Source: Halosolutus halophilus (GTDB lineage: Archaea > Halobacteriota > Halobacteria > Halobacteriales > Natrialbaceae). From it: a stretch of 64,000 bases of DNA. The position numbers and the translations under genes were made by a program. This document shows positions 51,489 to 60,660 of the stretch, in pieces (the stretch's first letter is position 1; each line of letters starts with the position of its first letter). The notes below the pieces were generated by a model. That model was given only the letters and a program-made list of their open reading frames with translations. It was not told the DNA's origin and did no database searches. The stretch is taken from assembly GCF_022869805.1 (NCBI RefSeq), contig NZ_CP094974.1, positions 4,960,001 through 5,024,000 on the forward strand, written 5' to 3'.

Positions 51489-52801
51489 GCGACCGCGCCG
51501 TCGACAGGCTCGATCGCGGCGAGTGGGCCGTCGCCACCGCGCTCGCGCTCGCGGGCGTCGGGATCGCCGTCGGGAGTCAGTTACTCGTCGTCGCTGCCAC
51601 GCTCCCGCTGTGGTACGTCGCTGCGACCGTCCTCGGGAGCCGCCAGCGGGCGATGGTTCGGGTTCGCCGACGGCTCGTCGACGGTGACGAGGCCGTCGGA
51701 TCGGAATCCGCTCTCGTCGGCGATCCCGGTGACACCGTTACGGTGCGGACGACCGTCCAGAACGCCGGCTCGGACCCGATCGTCGACCTGCGCGTCGTCG
51801 ACGGCGTTCCCGAGACGCTGCCGGTCGTTTCCGGCACCCCGAGAGCGTGTGTCACCCTCGACCCGCTCGAGACGGCGACCCTCGAGTACGAGGTCGAACT
51901 TCGCCGCGGCGAGCATCGCTTCGACGACGCGACGATCCGAACGCGGGACCTCACGGGAACGGTGGCCGAGACGTGGACGGCGAGCGTGATGGGTGACGAG
52001 GCGGTCCGCTGTTCGCCGGTCGTCGAGTCGGTGCCACTCGGGGGTGGGACGAACGACTACGCGGGCGAGGTGCCGACGGACGAGGGCGGCAGCGGCGTCG
52101 AGTTCTACTCCGTCCGGGAGTACGAACCGGGCGATCCGGTCGGCGCGATCGACTGGCGGCGGTACGCCGGAACCCGGGACCTGGCGACCGTCGAGTACCG
52201 CGCCGAACGGGCGACGCGGATCGTCTGCGTCGTCGACGCCCGCCCGAGCCAGTTTCGCGCGGCGACGACCGCTCACCTCCCCGCGGTCGACCTGTCGGCC
52301 GACGCTGCCGAGCGAACGGTCGAGACGCTGGTCGACGCGGGCCACCCGACCGGCGTCGTCGGCATCGGTGATCGGCGACTGGCGACCGTCCCGCCGGGGA
52401 CCGACCCCGCGACGCGACGGCGCGCGACGGACCTGCTGGCCGCGACGCGGCGATCGGGTGGGATCCGCGGGGAGTCCGTCCGGAAGCGAGTCTGCGACCC
52501 GGTCGAGGAACTCCCCCGGACGCTTCCCGGGGAAGCGCAGGTGTACCTCTTCTCCTCGTTCGTGGACGACGCACCGATCGACCTCGTCGAACGGCTCCGA
52601 ACGCACGGGTACGCCGTTCGCGTCGTCGCGCCGGACGTCACCGACGACGCCGACGACGTCGCGACGCGACTGCAGGCGCTCGATCGCGGGACCCGACTCG
52701 CGAGGGCTCGCGCCACCGGTGCCCGGGTCGTCGACTGGGATCTCGACCGTCCGCTCGGGCTGGTACTGGGCGATGCCATCGGGGAGGTGGGTGACCGATG
52801 A
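51485..52801 (+). CDS. DUF58 domain protein (vWA-like, MoxR partner)
   Basis: A 438-residue protein. Two helices near the N-terminus are followed by a beta-sandwich part and the DUF58 signature GVEFYSVREYEPGDPVGAIDWRRYAGTR (near 200-228). The VVDARPS segment then occupies the MIDAS-like position of vWA domains, with Asp but an incomplete DxSxS. DUF58 proteins work with MoxR AAA+ ATPases in assembling or maturing extracellular or metal-binding complexes. Start overlaps the previous stop by four bases. Confidence 0.88.
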   Translation: MSDRAVDRLDRGEWAVATALALAGVGIAVGSQLLVVAATLPLWYVAATVLGSRQRAMVRVRRRLVDGDEAVGSESALVGDPGDTVTVRTTVQNAGSDPIVDLRVVDGVPETLPVVSGTPRACVTLDPLETATLEYEVELRRGEHRFDDATIRTRDLTGTVAETWTASVMGDEAVRCSPVVESVPLGGGTNDYAGEVPTDEGGSGVEFYSVREYEPGDPVGAIDWRRYAGTRDLATVEYRAERATRIVCVVDARPSQFRAATTAHLPAVDLSADAAERTVETLVDAGHPTGVVGIGDRRLATVPPGTDPATRRRATDLLAATRRSGGIRGESVRKRVCDPVEELPRTLPGEAQVYLFSSFVDDAPIDLVERLRTHGYAVRVVAPDVTDDADDVATRLQALDRGTRLARARATGARVVDWDLDRPLGLVLGDAIGEVGDR

Positions 52802-54183
52802 GCGCCCCCGACGACCGGATCCCGCCGACGACGGCGTGGACGATCGCGCTCGCCGCCGTCGTCGGGACGCTCGCGATGGTCGTCCAGGAACCGTCGGCCG
52901 CCGTCGGGGCCGTCTTCGGGATCGCGGCCGTGGCCGTAACGCGCTGGTTCGATGGCTCCTACCGCCGCGTGACGGTCGCGGCGGCGCTCCTGCCAGTCGT
53001 CGTCCTCGGCGCGATCGCCGTCGCCGGCGTCGCCGTCGGAGCCGACCCGGTCGGCGGCGTCCTGACGATCCTGAGTGCGATCGTCGGCATCGGCGTCGCG
53101 GTGGTCGTCGGCCGGCCGACGCCGGTCGCGATCGAGCGCGCGGGATCGACCGCGCTGTACGCGGCGGGCGCTGCCGGCGGGATGGCTGTGCTCGTGTTCA
53201 GCGTCTCCACGGCGGGAGGTCTCCGATCGGGGCTCGCGTCGGCGCTGTGGCTCACCGGCGACGGCGTTTCCGGCCTACTCGTCGGGTGTCTCGTCGCCGC
53301 GGCCGCGGTGGTGGGCGGCCTGTTCGCCGTCCCGCCCGCCGCGCTCGCGACGCCCGCCGACCGCGATTCGTACGCGACGGTCCGGGCCGCGATCGCGTGG
53401 TCGATCGGGTACACGACCCTGCTCGCGGTCGCGCTGCTGGTGGCGGCGACGGTCCTGTCCTGGTTCGTCCCCCCGATCGACACGGTCGTCGGGGCGATCG
53501 CCGACAGTACCATCGTTCGCGGGCTTATCGCGGCGCTGACGGGGGGGAGCCTCGCGATTGCCGTCGTCGGGACGGTCGTCCGCGGATCGTGGGTCCAGAC
53601 GTCCGGCCGGGACAACGCCATCGTTCCCCTCGTCGTCGTCGCGATCTGCGGGGTGGTCCTGCCGGCTCCGATCGCGATCGGGGCCAGTGGGGGCAGGATC
53701 GGCCTCGTGGCCGGGCTCTTCGGCGCGGCGACGATCGTTCTCGGCCTGAGCTATGTCGCGGTAGGAGTCGCTCTCGAGGCGACGCGGACGGAAGACGTGC
53801 CCGGCCCGGCGACCGCGATCGCCGCCGCGCTCGTGGCCGGCGGGCTTACCGTCGGCGCGACCGTCGATGCCGCCCCCGGACTGGCGACGATTCGCGTCGG
53901 GGCGGGACCGCTCGTCGCGATCGCAGCCGGGCTGTTCGCGTACGACGCCGGCCGCTACGGACGGACGCTCGCACGCGAGATCGGTCCCGAGGGTGCGTTG
54001 CGACGGCCACAGCTCGTCCAGCTCGGCTGGCGTGGCACGGTAGCGGCCGTCGGCGTCCCCGTCGCCGTGGTCGGCTTCCTGGGCGCGACGGTTCTCGCGC
54101 CGACGCTGTCGGTGCCGGCGACGGCGGGCGTCCTCGGCGGCGTCGCTGCGCTCGTGGCCGGGGCCTGGTTACTGTTCCGCTGA
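52798..54183 (+). CDS. Polytopic membrane protein closing the cluster (DUF7519-like)
   Basis: A 461-residue protein with roughly twelve to fourteen helices and very short loops. No transporter signature is recognised. It starts inside the DUF58 stop (four-base overlap) and its 3' end overlaps the convergent moxR gene by 15 bases. The family accompanies DUF58 operons in haloarchaea; function unknown. Confidence 0.75.
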   Translation: MSAPDDRIPPTTAWTIALAAVVGTLAMVVQEPSAAVGAVFGIAAVAVTRWFDGSYRRVTVAAALLPVVVLGAIAVAGVAVGADPVGGVLTILSAIVGIGVAVVVGRPTPVAIERAGSTALYAAGAAGGMAVLVFSVSTAGGLRSGLASALWLTGDGVSGLLVGCLVAAAAVVGGLFAVPPAALATPADRDSYATVRAAIAWSIGYTTLLAVALLVAATVLSWFVPPIDTVVGAIADSTIVRGLIAALTGGSLAIAVVGTVVRGSWVQTSGRDNAIVPLVVVAICGVVLPAPIAIGASGGRIGLVAGLFGAATIVLGLSYVAVGVALEATRTEDVPGPATAIAAALVAGGLTVGATVDAAPGLATIRVGAGPLVAIAAGLFAYDAGRYGRTLAREIGPEGALRRPQLVQLGWRGTVAAVGVPVAVVGFLGATVLAPTLSVPATAGVLGGVAALVAGAWLLFR

Positions 54184-55137
54184 CGGCGGCTCCATCGCCG
54201 GTACCTCGACGTCGTCCAGCACGGCGTCGACGACCGTGCGTCGGGAGACGCCGTCGACGCTGGCCTCGGGCGTCAGGACGAGTCGATGGGCGAGCGCGGG
54301 AGCGGCGATGTGCGCGACGTCGTCCGGAACGACGTAGTCGCGCCCCTCGAGGACGGCTCGCGCCCGACTCACCTCGAACAGCCGCTGGACGCCGCGGGGC
54401 GAGACGCCGACGTCGACGCGACCGTCGGTCCGGGTGGCGCGACAGACCGCGCCGATGTAGTCGCGCACCGGCCCCTCGACGGTGACGGCCTCTGGGACGC
54501 GCTGGAGTTCGCGGACGGTCTCGCGATCGACGATCGGTTCGACGGTCGGATCCGGGCGGTCGCGGTCGGCCCGCCGGTCGATCAGTTCGCGCGTCCCGTC
54601 GGCGTCGGGGTAGCCCAGCGAGGTCTTGATCATGAAGCGATCGCGCTGGGCTTCCGGGAGTTCGAACGTTCCCTCCTGTTCGACGGGGTTTTGCGTCGCG
54701 ATGACGACGAACGGGTCCGGGAGATCGTGGGTCTCGCCGTCGACCGTCACCTGCCGTTCCTCCATCGCTTCCAGCAGCGCGGACTGCGTCTTGGGCGGGG
54801 CGCGGTTGATCTCGTCGGCGAGGACGACGTTCGCGAACACCGGGCCGGGGGTGAAGTGGAACTCGCCGGTCTCCTCCTCGAAGACGTACGAGCCGGTGAC
54901 GTCGGAGGGCATGAGGTCGGGCGTGAACTGAATTCGGGAGAACTTCAGTCCGAGCGCGGTGGCGAGCGACCGGGCCGTTAGCGTCTTGCCCGTCCCGGGA
55001 ACGTCCTCGAGTAGGACGTGACCGCGGGCGAGGATCCCGGCGGTTACCTCCTCGAGGACGGTTCGATCGGCGACGACTGCGGAGAGCACTTCGTCGACGA
55101 CGGCCTCCGCCGTCGATGCGGTGTCGGCGATTGACAT
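54169..55137 (-). CDS. MoxR family AAA+ ATPase
   Basis: A 322-residue ATPase. Walker A is LEDVPGTGKTLTARS (near 38-52), Walker B VVLADEINRAPPKTQ, sensor 1 VIATQNPVEQEGTFELPEAQ, and the C-terminal lid has DVGVSPRGVQRLFEVSRA. MoxR ATPases act as chaperones with DUF58/vWA proteins. Here the gene faces the DUF58 operon and overlaps its last gene by 15 bases at the 3' end, whereas it is often at the head of such operons. Start ATG 55137. Confidence 0.93.
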   Translation of the reverse strand: MSIADTASTAEAVVDEVLSAVVADRTVLEEVTAGILARGHVLLEDVPGTGKTLTARSLATALGLKFSRIQFTPDLMPSDVTGSYVFEEETGEFHFTPGPVFANVVLADEINRAPPKTQSALLEAMEERQVTVDGETHDLPDPFVVIATQNPVEQEGTFELPEAQRDRFMIKTSLGYPDADGTRELIDRRADRDRPDPTVEPIVDRETVRELQRVPEAVTVEGPVRDYIGAVCRATRTDGRVDVGVSPRGVQRLFEVSRARAVLEGRDYVVPDDVAHIAAPALAHRLVLTPEASVDGVSRRTVVDAVLDDVEVPAMEPPSAEQ

Positions 55138-55242
55138 ATCGGGTACGCGGACTCCGTGAACTTATAATTCTCGTGAATCGACGCGCCAGAAACGATCGCG
55201 GACGGACCGGAACGAAATCCGTACCGGCCCGATCGCCCGCGA

Positions 55243-56337
55243 TCAGGGATCGGACCGGTCGTCGTAGGCGGTTTCCCGGTCGCCGTCCAGGACGAACGGG
55301 CCTTCCTCGGGCGTCCGTTTGGTCACGGTCGCGGCGCGCAGGACGTACGCGGTGAGCACGGCGTACGGTGCGAGCGCGATCGTGTACGCGAGGCTGATGA
55401 ATACGGTCAACGGGGTGTACCCGAAGAAACTGACGTCCGGGAAGAAGCCGGAGTCGATGGCGAGCAACACGTACGTGATGAAGACGATGATCGGCAGGGA
55501 GACGGTCAACAGCGTCGTCGAGAGGTCGGAGAGTTCGAGCTTGTAGTACAGCGTCTTGAAGTATTCCCGGCTGGCCATGAGCTTGCGGAGCGTGTCCGTG
55601 ATGTTCTCGATCTCGGCCCGTTCGTCGTCGGTGAGGTCCTCCCCGTACTTCGTCAGGATGCGCCGCGCCTGGTAGAGTTGCCACGACGAGTCGTAGTTCA
55701 ACCCCGTCAGGAGTTCGTCCGTCGACCCGGCCGGAACCCGGGAGAGGGTTGTCAACACCTCCTCGGTGTTCGCCTGAATGTCGGTCCGGAGCCGATCGAC
55801 CTCCTCGCGGTAGGCTCGCCCTTCCCGTTCGTCTCGCGTCGCGGCGGCGTCGAGTCGCTGGAGGTCGTCCGCACGCCGTTTGATCGACCGGGGGACGACG
55901 GCCGTGAACTGGCCCGGGCGCGCCGGGCTCACGTCGACGATGTCGCTGGTTTCGATCTCGCCCTGGAACTCGATGATCGTCTCGACGCGTTCGGACTGGT
56001 TGCCGAGCGAGGTCAGTTCCTGGAAAATCCCGACGGCTGCGATCGAGACGACGATCGAGACCAGCAGGATCGTGCCGGAGAGGAGCGTGTTGAACACGGT
56101 CTGTACAACCGTCGTCTCGCCGAGCAGTTCCTGGTACTCGATCGGCCAGATCCCGCCCATCACGAGCAGGACGACGAACACGGTTCCGAGCAGCGCGGTG
56201 GCGACCCGTTCGCGATCGCCGTCGAACAGGAGCCAGCGCTTCACCCGGTTCTCGCTCGAGCGGTCGATCCGCCTGGGCGAGGTGCCGGTTTCGACGCGAT
56301 CCCGGACCGATTCGAGTCGGGATTCACCGTCGACCAT
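55243..56337 (-). CDS. Four-helix membrane protein with long cytoplasmic coil
   Basis: A 364-residue protein. Helices lie near 46-64, 83-108, 277-296 and 307-333. Between them, residues of about 110-270 form a long charged helical region (VVPRSIKRRADDLQRLDAAATRDEREG and RLRTDIQANTEEVLTTLSRVP). This pattern occurs in haloarchaeal membrane proteins without a known role. Start ATG 56337. Confidence 0.7.
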   Translation of the reverse strand: MVDGESRLESVRDRVETGTSPRRIDRSSENRVKRWLLFDGDRERVATALLGTVFVVLLVMGGIWPIEYQELLGETTVVQTVFNTLLSGTILLVSIVVSIAAVGIFQELTSLGNQSERVETIIEFQGEIETSDIVDVSPARPGQFTAVVPRSIKRRADDLQRLDAAATRDEREGRAYREEVDRLRTDIQANTEEVLTTLSRVPAGSTDELLTGLNYDSSWQLYQARRILTKYGEDLTDDERAEIENITDTLRKLMASREYFKTLYYKLELSDLSTTLLTVSLPIIVFITYVLLAIDSGFFPDVSFFGYTPLTVFISLAYTIALAPYAVLTAYVLRAATVTKRTPEEGPFVLDGDRETAYDDRSDP

Positions 56338-56422
56338 CGGACGATGGCCGACACCCCCGACGGATAAATAGACTCCGTGGGTCAGACGACTGTCCGGTTC
56401 CGATGCCGTCTCCGGAGCGCGG

Positions 56423-57442
56423 TCAGATCGTGTCCGACTCGTTCTCGAGTCGATCGTAGTTGTCGTCGACGACGTTGACCGTCGCGATCAGCGCGCCGGC
56501 GATGACGGGCCCGAAGAAGAGGCCCATGATACCGAAGCCGTAGATCCCGCCGAGCACGCCGAGCATGATGACGGCGGGGCTGATCTGGGCGTACCGATCG
56601 ACGACGATCGGACGCAGATAGTCGTCAGAGATCCCGACGACGATAGTGCTGTAGACGGCGAGTGCCAGCGCGAGGAGTGGCTCCCCTATCACCAGCAGGT
56701 AGCCGACCGCGGGGAGCCACACGAGCGGTGCACCGACCAGCGGGATCAGCGAGAGGATCACCATGATGAACGTCCAGAACGCCGCGTTCGGAATCCCGGT
56801 GGCGAACAGCCCGAACCCCGCGATGACGCCCTGGATGAGCGCGATCAGGACGTGGCCGGCGAGCACGGCCCACATCACCTCGCTCAGTTCGCTGTAGAGG
56901 TCGTTCTGGACGTCGTCGGGAAGCGGCGTCACCGTCCTGATCCACCCCATGAGTCGAGTGCCGTCTTTCAGCAGGTAATAGAGCAGAAAGAGCATGACGC
57001 CGAGACCGACCAGAGCGTGGGTGGCCGCGCTGAACCACGTCGTCGTCTGGTCGAGCAGGATCGTCCCGATCTGCTCTGCCGACCCGGTTAGTTGCTCCGC
57101 CAGGTCGACCTCCCGCCCCGTCTCCTCCGCGATCAGTCTCTCGATTTCCGCCAACTGCAGCGCTTCGGGGTCGATCCCCTGGAGGAGCCGGGCGACGTCG
57201 CCGGCGATCGCCGTCGCCACGACGACGAACGGGACGATGAAGCCGACGATCGCGAGGACGAGGAGCGCGAACGCGGCGACCGTCGGCGAGACGTAGTTCT
57301 CGAGTCGCACCTGGAGGGGAAAGAGGATGAACGCGATGAGGAGGGCACCGAGGACGTACTGGAGGAACGGAAGGACCAGTTGTAACGAGAGGTACGCGAA
57401 GATGCCGACGAGCGCGAGGAGATACCCCTTGCTGAGGTTCAC
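56423..57442 (-). CDS. AI-2E family transporter (PerM/YdiK-like)
   Basis: A 339-residue protein with about eight helices. Typical features are the N-terminal hairpin (YLLALVGIFAYLSLQLVLPF), the long outside loop with HALVGLGVMLFLLYYLLKDG, and the C-terminal block YLRPIVVDRYAQISPAVIMLGVLGGIYGFGIMGLFFGPV, a family signature. Starting at GTG 57442 fits a TATA element (57466-57474); the ATG at 57520 would read through it. The family includes quorum-signal exporters and Na+/H+ antiporters. Role here unknown. Confidence 0.88.
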   Translation of the reverse strand: MNLSKGYLLALVGIFAYLSLQLVLPFLQYVLGALLIAFILFPLQVRLENYVSPTVAAFALLVLAIVGFIVPFVVVATAIAGDVARLLQGIDPEALQLAEIERLIAEETGREVDLAEQLTGSAEQIGTILLDQTTTWFSAATHALVGLGVMLFLLYYLLKDGTRLMGWIRTVTPLPDDVQNDLYSELSEVMWAVLAGHVLIALIQGVIAGFGLFATGIPNAAFWTFIMVILSLIPLVGAPLVWLPAVGYLLVIGEPLLALALAVYSTIVVGISDDYLRPIVVDRYAQISPAVIMLGVLGGIYGFGIMGLFFGPVIAGALIATVNVVDDNYDRLENESDTI

Positions 57443-57465
57443 ACCCGAGGTGACAACGGTCTCCC

Positions 57466-57474
57466 GAATAAAAC
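57466..57474 (-). promoter_or_regulatory. TATA-like element deciding the AI-2E gene start
   Basis: On the minus strand GTTTTATTC is centred about 28 bases before GTG 57442. It lies inside the frame if the upstream ATG 57520 is used, so the shorter protein is preferred. Confidence 0.55.
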
Positions 57475-57557
57475 CGACGCAGACGTGTTCCCAGTCAAGA
57501 CTGTCGTAGGTAGTCGCCACACGGCTTCAAGGACCTCCTTGGAGAATTCACGACCGA

Positions 57558-58286
57558 ATGTCGACCCAGCTCGACCCCCTCTCACTCTCGGCCGATCTCC
57601 TGTACACGGTCAAAACGGAGGGTGACACCGACTGGTTGCGAACGCGGCTCGCGTCGCTCGATCGATCACGGCTCGGGCGGGCACTGTCGACGCGCGAGCG
57701 CAAACTCTCCTTCTGGCTCAACTGCTACAACGCGTACACCCAGTTACTGCTGGAGGAAGACGACGATCGGGCGTTGCTCGAGGGCGGACTCCTCGATCGC
57801 TGGCGGTTCGTCGTCCGCGATCGAATTCCCGTCGGCGGCGTCTGGCTCAGTCTCAACGACATCGAACACGGCATGCTCCGCAGTTCGAAACACCCCTGGG
57901 GGTTCGGCTACGTCCCCCGGCCGTTCCCGTCGACGTTCGAGCGCCGGTTCCGGCTTGCGGAGTGTGACTCGCGAATCCACTTCGCGTTGCCGCGGAGTGC
58001 CGAGCACTGTCCGCCGATCACCGTTTACTCTCCCGCCGACGTCGACGAGGACTTGGACATCGCGATCGAGTGGTATCTGGAGGAGAACGTCCACTACGAC
58101 CCCGATCGGCACGTCGCGACGGTCCCGCGACTCTTTCGGCGCTACCGCGGCGACTTCGGCGGGAAACGCGGCGTGGTGGAGTTCCTGCGGGAGTACAACG
58201 CCATCCCGGACGACGCGATGCCGTCGCTCGACTACGAGCGGGGTGGCCGGACCTCGTCGATCGACGCCGAGGTACTTCGACGCTGA
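57558..58286 (+). CDS. DUF547 domain protein
   Basis: A 242-residue protein with the family marks SFWLNCYNAYTQLLL (about residues 50-64), VWLSLNDIEHGMLR and RIHFALPRSAEHCPPITVYS, where Cys-His in NCYN and ALxxxxxxCP are conserved and resemble a papain-like or transglutaminase-like active site. No signal peptide. It starts at ATG 57558, 37 bases after ATG 57520. Reaction unknown. Confidence 0.88.
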   Translation: MSTQLDPLSLSADLLYTVKTEGDTDWLRTRLASLDRSRLGRALSTRERKLSFWLNCYNAYTQLLLEEDDDRALLEGGLLDRWRFVVRDRIPVGGVWLSLNDIEHGMLRSSKHPWGFGYVPRPFPSTFERRFRLAECDSRIHFALPRSAEHCPPITVYSPADVDEDLDIAIEWYLEENVHYDPDRHVATVPRLFRRYRGDFGGKRGVVEFLREYNAIPDDAMPSLDYERGGRTSSIDAEVLRR

Positions 58287-58365
58287 TCGTCGTCCCGTCC
58301 GTCGGCCGACTCGCTCGGCGAGAGCAGCGCGACGCCTCGCGATCCTCGATCGGACGGCGCGGCGA

Positions 58366-58998
58366 CTACGACTCCGTCTCCTCGATCGTGGCGGTCGGTA
58401 CTGCTCGCATGACGCCCCTGGCTGCGCGTTTCGCGTTCGATCGCGAGGTGTAGCCCTCGCCGCTGTCGGCGAGGATGTTGCCGTTCCAGTGAACGAGTCG
58501 CCAGCGCCACTCGCCGGCCCGATCCTGGTACACCTCGAAGCGACTGGTTCGCTCGGTTCCGGACGACTGGCGGTCGTCCGGTTCGTCAGCGGACTCGCCC
58601 CGTCGATCGCCGGTCACTGCCTCCGGCGGCATCATCGCCGCCGCCGGGTCCTCCGACTGGTCATCGCTGCCCGTCGTCGGCTCGTCGGGTTCGCCGGTCG
58701 TCTCGTCCTCCGCGACGGTCTCGACGCGAATACTCGACCCGCCGGGATCGTCCCACTCGAGTGCGAGTTCGAGATCGGCCGTCGCCGGTTCGGCGTCGTC
58801 GGCCCGTTCGGCCCGGAGTTCGGCGACCAGCCGGCGCGGGAAGTCGACGTTGAGCCGTCGCGCTGGCGTGTGAAGCTGGAGCGTGTGCCCGCCGTCGAGG
58901 GCGGCCGCGATCTCGTCGACGACTGCAGCCAGCTCCTCTCGATCGTACGCCTGCTCGAGTTCGAACTCCGGCTCTGGCTCCGGCTCCGGATCGGACAT
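58366..58998 (-). CDS. Amphi-Trp plus DUF1508/HVO_2922-type fusion protein
   Basis: A 210-residue protein. Residues 10-95 form an amphi-Trp domain (YDREELAAVVDEIAAALDGG, LELALEWDDP). An Asp/Glu/Ser-rich linker covers 95-155. The last 50 residues (RFEVYQDRAGEWRWRLVHWNG, SRSNAKRAARGVM) match the DUF1508 (YegP) repeat in the form known from haloarchaeal HVO_2922-like proteins. Both domains are also found alone; the fusion may connect them in stress response, which is speculation. Confidence 0.83.
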   Translation of the reverse strand: MSDPEPEPEPEFELEQAYDREELAAVVDEIAAALDGGHTLQLHTPARRLNVDFPRRLVAELRAERADDAEPATADLELALEWDDPGGSSIRVETVAEDETTGEPDEPTTGSDDQSEDPAAAMMPPEAVTGDRRGESADEPDDRQSSGTERTSRFEVYQDRAGEWRWRLVHWNGNILADSGEGYTSRSNAKRAARGVMRAVPTATIEETES

Positions 58999-59158
58999 GC
59001 CTGCTCCTACGCGACGGGACGTGTTAGCGTTGGGGGCGGTTCGGAACTGCCCGGCCGCAGATCACCGACGGATCGTCGGTCGCGTGCCACGCGAGTTCGC
59101 GTCGCCGGGACCGAGTGCTGCCGGAGCGTTTTTGACGCCCCGCCGTGATCCACTGGCC

Positions 59159-59986
59159 GTGACTTCCCGCGAGTGGCGTGGCGATCGGCGAGCCGTGTTC
59201 GAACGAGACGAGTACACGTGCCGCAACTGCGGTGCGACCGGCGGCGACGAGGAACCGACGACCGTCCGGACGTACCCGGTCGGCGACGTCCCGCTGGAAG
59301 GGACGGTCCACGAGAGTTCACTCGTGACGGTCTGCTCACGGTGTTTCACGGCGCTACAGGAGTCGGACGCGCTCTCGGGACTGTCGGCCGATCGGGACGA
59401 CCTGTTTCGACTCGTCCGCGATACGACCCGCACGCAGGGGGCGACCATCTCCGACGTCGCCTCGTTCGCGTCGCTCGTGACGTCGTTGCCGACCGCACTC
59501 GCCGAGACCGATGCGGACGACGACGGACCCCGCGACCACGCCTCCGAGTACGTCGAGACTCGCCAGGACGTCCTGCTGGCGATCGACGTCGTCGACGCGC
59601 GACTCGATCGTCTCCGGGCGGTCGAGACGGCCGAACTGGATCCCGAAGTGGCGTCACCGCTCGAGACGGTGTCGGAGACGGCCACGACCCTCCAGTCGGA
59701 CCTCCGCGAGGTCGTCGACCTGGGCGAGACGGTCGTCTCTGGACTCGATCGGTGCTACGGCTGTTTCGTGCCGCTCGAGGAATCCGCCGGGAACGGGTCC
59801 GGGACCTGTGGAACGTGCGGGCTCGAGCCGCGTGCGACCGACGACTGGCACCGATCCGAGGGGGACGGAGTGGCGTTCGAGCGCCTCTTTTCGTCGATCA
59901 ACGATCGGCTCCGGGGGACCTCCACGACGACCGAGGCGCTGACCGATCGGACGATGGCACTGGCCGAGACGCTCCTCGAGGAGTGA
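59159..59986 (+). CDS. HNH-like zinc protein with degenerate active site
   Basis: A 275-residue protein starting at GTG 59159. The N-terminal 60 residues resemble HNH endonucleases: RRAVFERDEYTCRNCGATGG and VTVCSRCFTAL form the two zinc pairs. The catalytic HH of the middle strand is replaced (VRTYPVGD), so cleavage is doubtful. The middle is helical (about 80-200). A second zinc ribbon is CYGCFVPLEES with CGTCGLEP. It may bind nucleic acid. Confidence 0.72.
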   Translation: MTSREWRGDRRAVFERDEYTCRNCGATGGDEEPTTVRTYPVGDVPLEGTVHESSLVTVCSRCFTALQESDALSGLSADRDDLFRLVRDTTRTQGATISDVASFASLVTSLPTALAETDADDDGPRDHASEYVETRQDVLLAIDVVDARLDRLRAVETAELDPEVASPLETVSETATTLQSDLREVVDLGETVVSGLDRCYGCFVPLEESAGNGSGTCGTCGLEPRATDDWHRSEGDGVAFERLFSSINDRLRGTSTTTEALTDRTMALAETLLEE

Positions 59987-60408
59987 GTTCGATCGGTCCG
60001 TCGATTTATCGTCCGATCCGGCGAACCGGTATCACTACGCGCGCAACATCGACAAACCTCGTGATAGATCCGTTCTCTTTATTCAGTACGCGGTTCTTGC
60101 CAGGAGTGGGCCGACGACGTTTCCCAGCGTTACATCGTTCACCTGTACATGCCACGACCGCCGAGTACCTATCAACAACAGAGTGTTTTTCGGAGTAGGG
60201 CTGGGACGGCCCGAATCCGCGCCTGTGGAGACTGCACTCCCTGTGGATACCACGTCGGTGTCTGCAAAGCGCGTTCGTGATATCGCCTCTCACGGGCTGT
60301 TTGACGACGTCGTCAGACGTCGTCGAAACAGGTGTCCGCAACGAAGCGACGAGCGTCGCGGAGTCGGGGCCGGTCCCGCTTCCCGAGGACGGCGACGGTA
60401 GCGATCAA
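59987..60408. other. Intergenic region holding a strong hairpin
   Basis: No gene is supported in 422 bases. Features seen are an AT-rich block (TTCTCTTTATTCAG near 60073), a T-tract in GTGTTTTTCGG near 60186 and the hairpin listed at 60297-60331. A small RNA gene is possible but not shown. Confidence 0.4.
60297..60331. repeat. Near-perfect inverted repeat, stem of 15 base pairs
   Basis: CTGTTTGACGACGTC (60297-60311) pairs with GACGTCGTCGAAACAG (60316-60331) around the loop GTCA, with one bulged G. It is far from either gene end (about 310 bases after the HNH-like gene stop and 78 bases after the convergent gene's stop). It could be a terminator for the convergent gene, an operator or part of a small RNA. 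Confidence 0.7.
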
Positions 60409-60660
60409 CTACTCGTACAGGTAGTTGAGGAGGTACATGGCCAGGGCCATCCCGATCATGTACGGAATCGCTCCGAAGAAGTACGTGATCGATCGGTTCG
60501 CGTCGAACCAGGCGTCGATGGTGAAGTAGACGAACCCCACCAACATCATGACGAGTATCGCTGCCAGCGTAAACTGGAGGACGAGGATCAGCCCGACAAC
60601 GGACTCCTCGTACTTGCCTGCGTCAAACCGTAGCGTTGGATCTGTGTGGTCGGTGGACAT
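60409..60660 (-). CDS. Small membrane protein, two helices
   Basis: An 83-residue protein with helices at about 21-45 (SVVGLILVLQFTLAAILVMMLVGFV) and 58-80 (FFGAIPYMIGMALAMYLLNYL). The start ATG 60660 gives MSTDHTDPTLRFD; four more in-frame residues are possible. Family not recognised. An A/T block TATAAAAAT at 60717-60725 may serve its promoter with a leader. Confidence 0.65.
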   Translation of the reverse strand: MSTDHTDPTLRFDAGKYEESVVGLILVLQFTLAAILVMMLVGFVYFTIDAWFDANRSITYFFGAIPYMIGMALAMYLLNYLYE

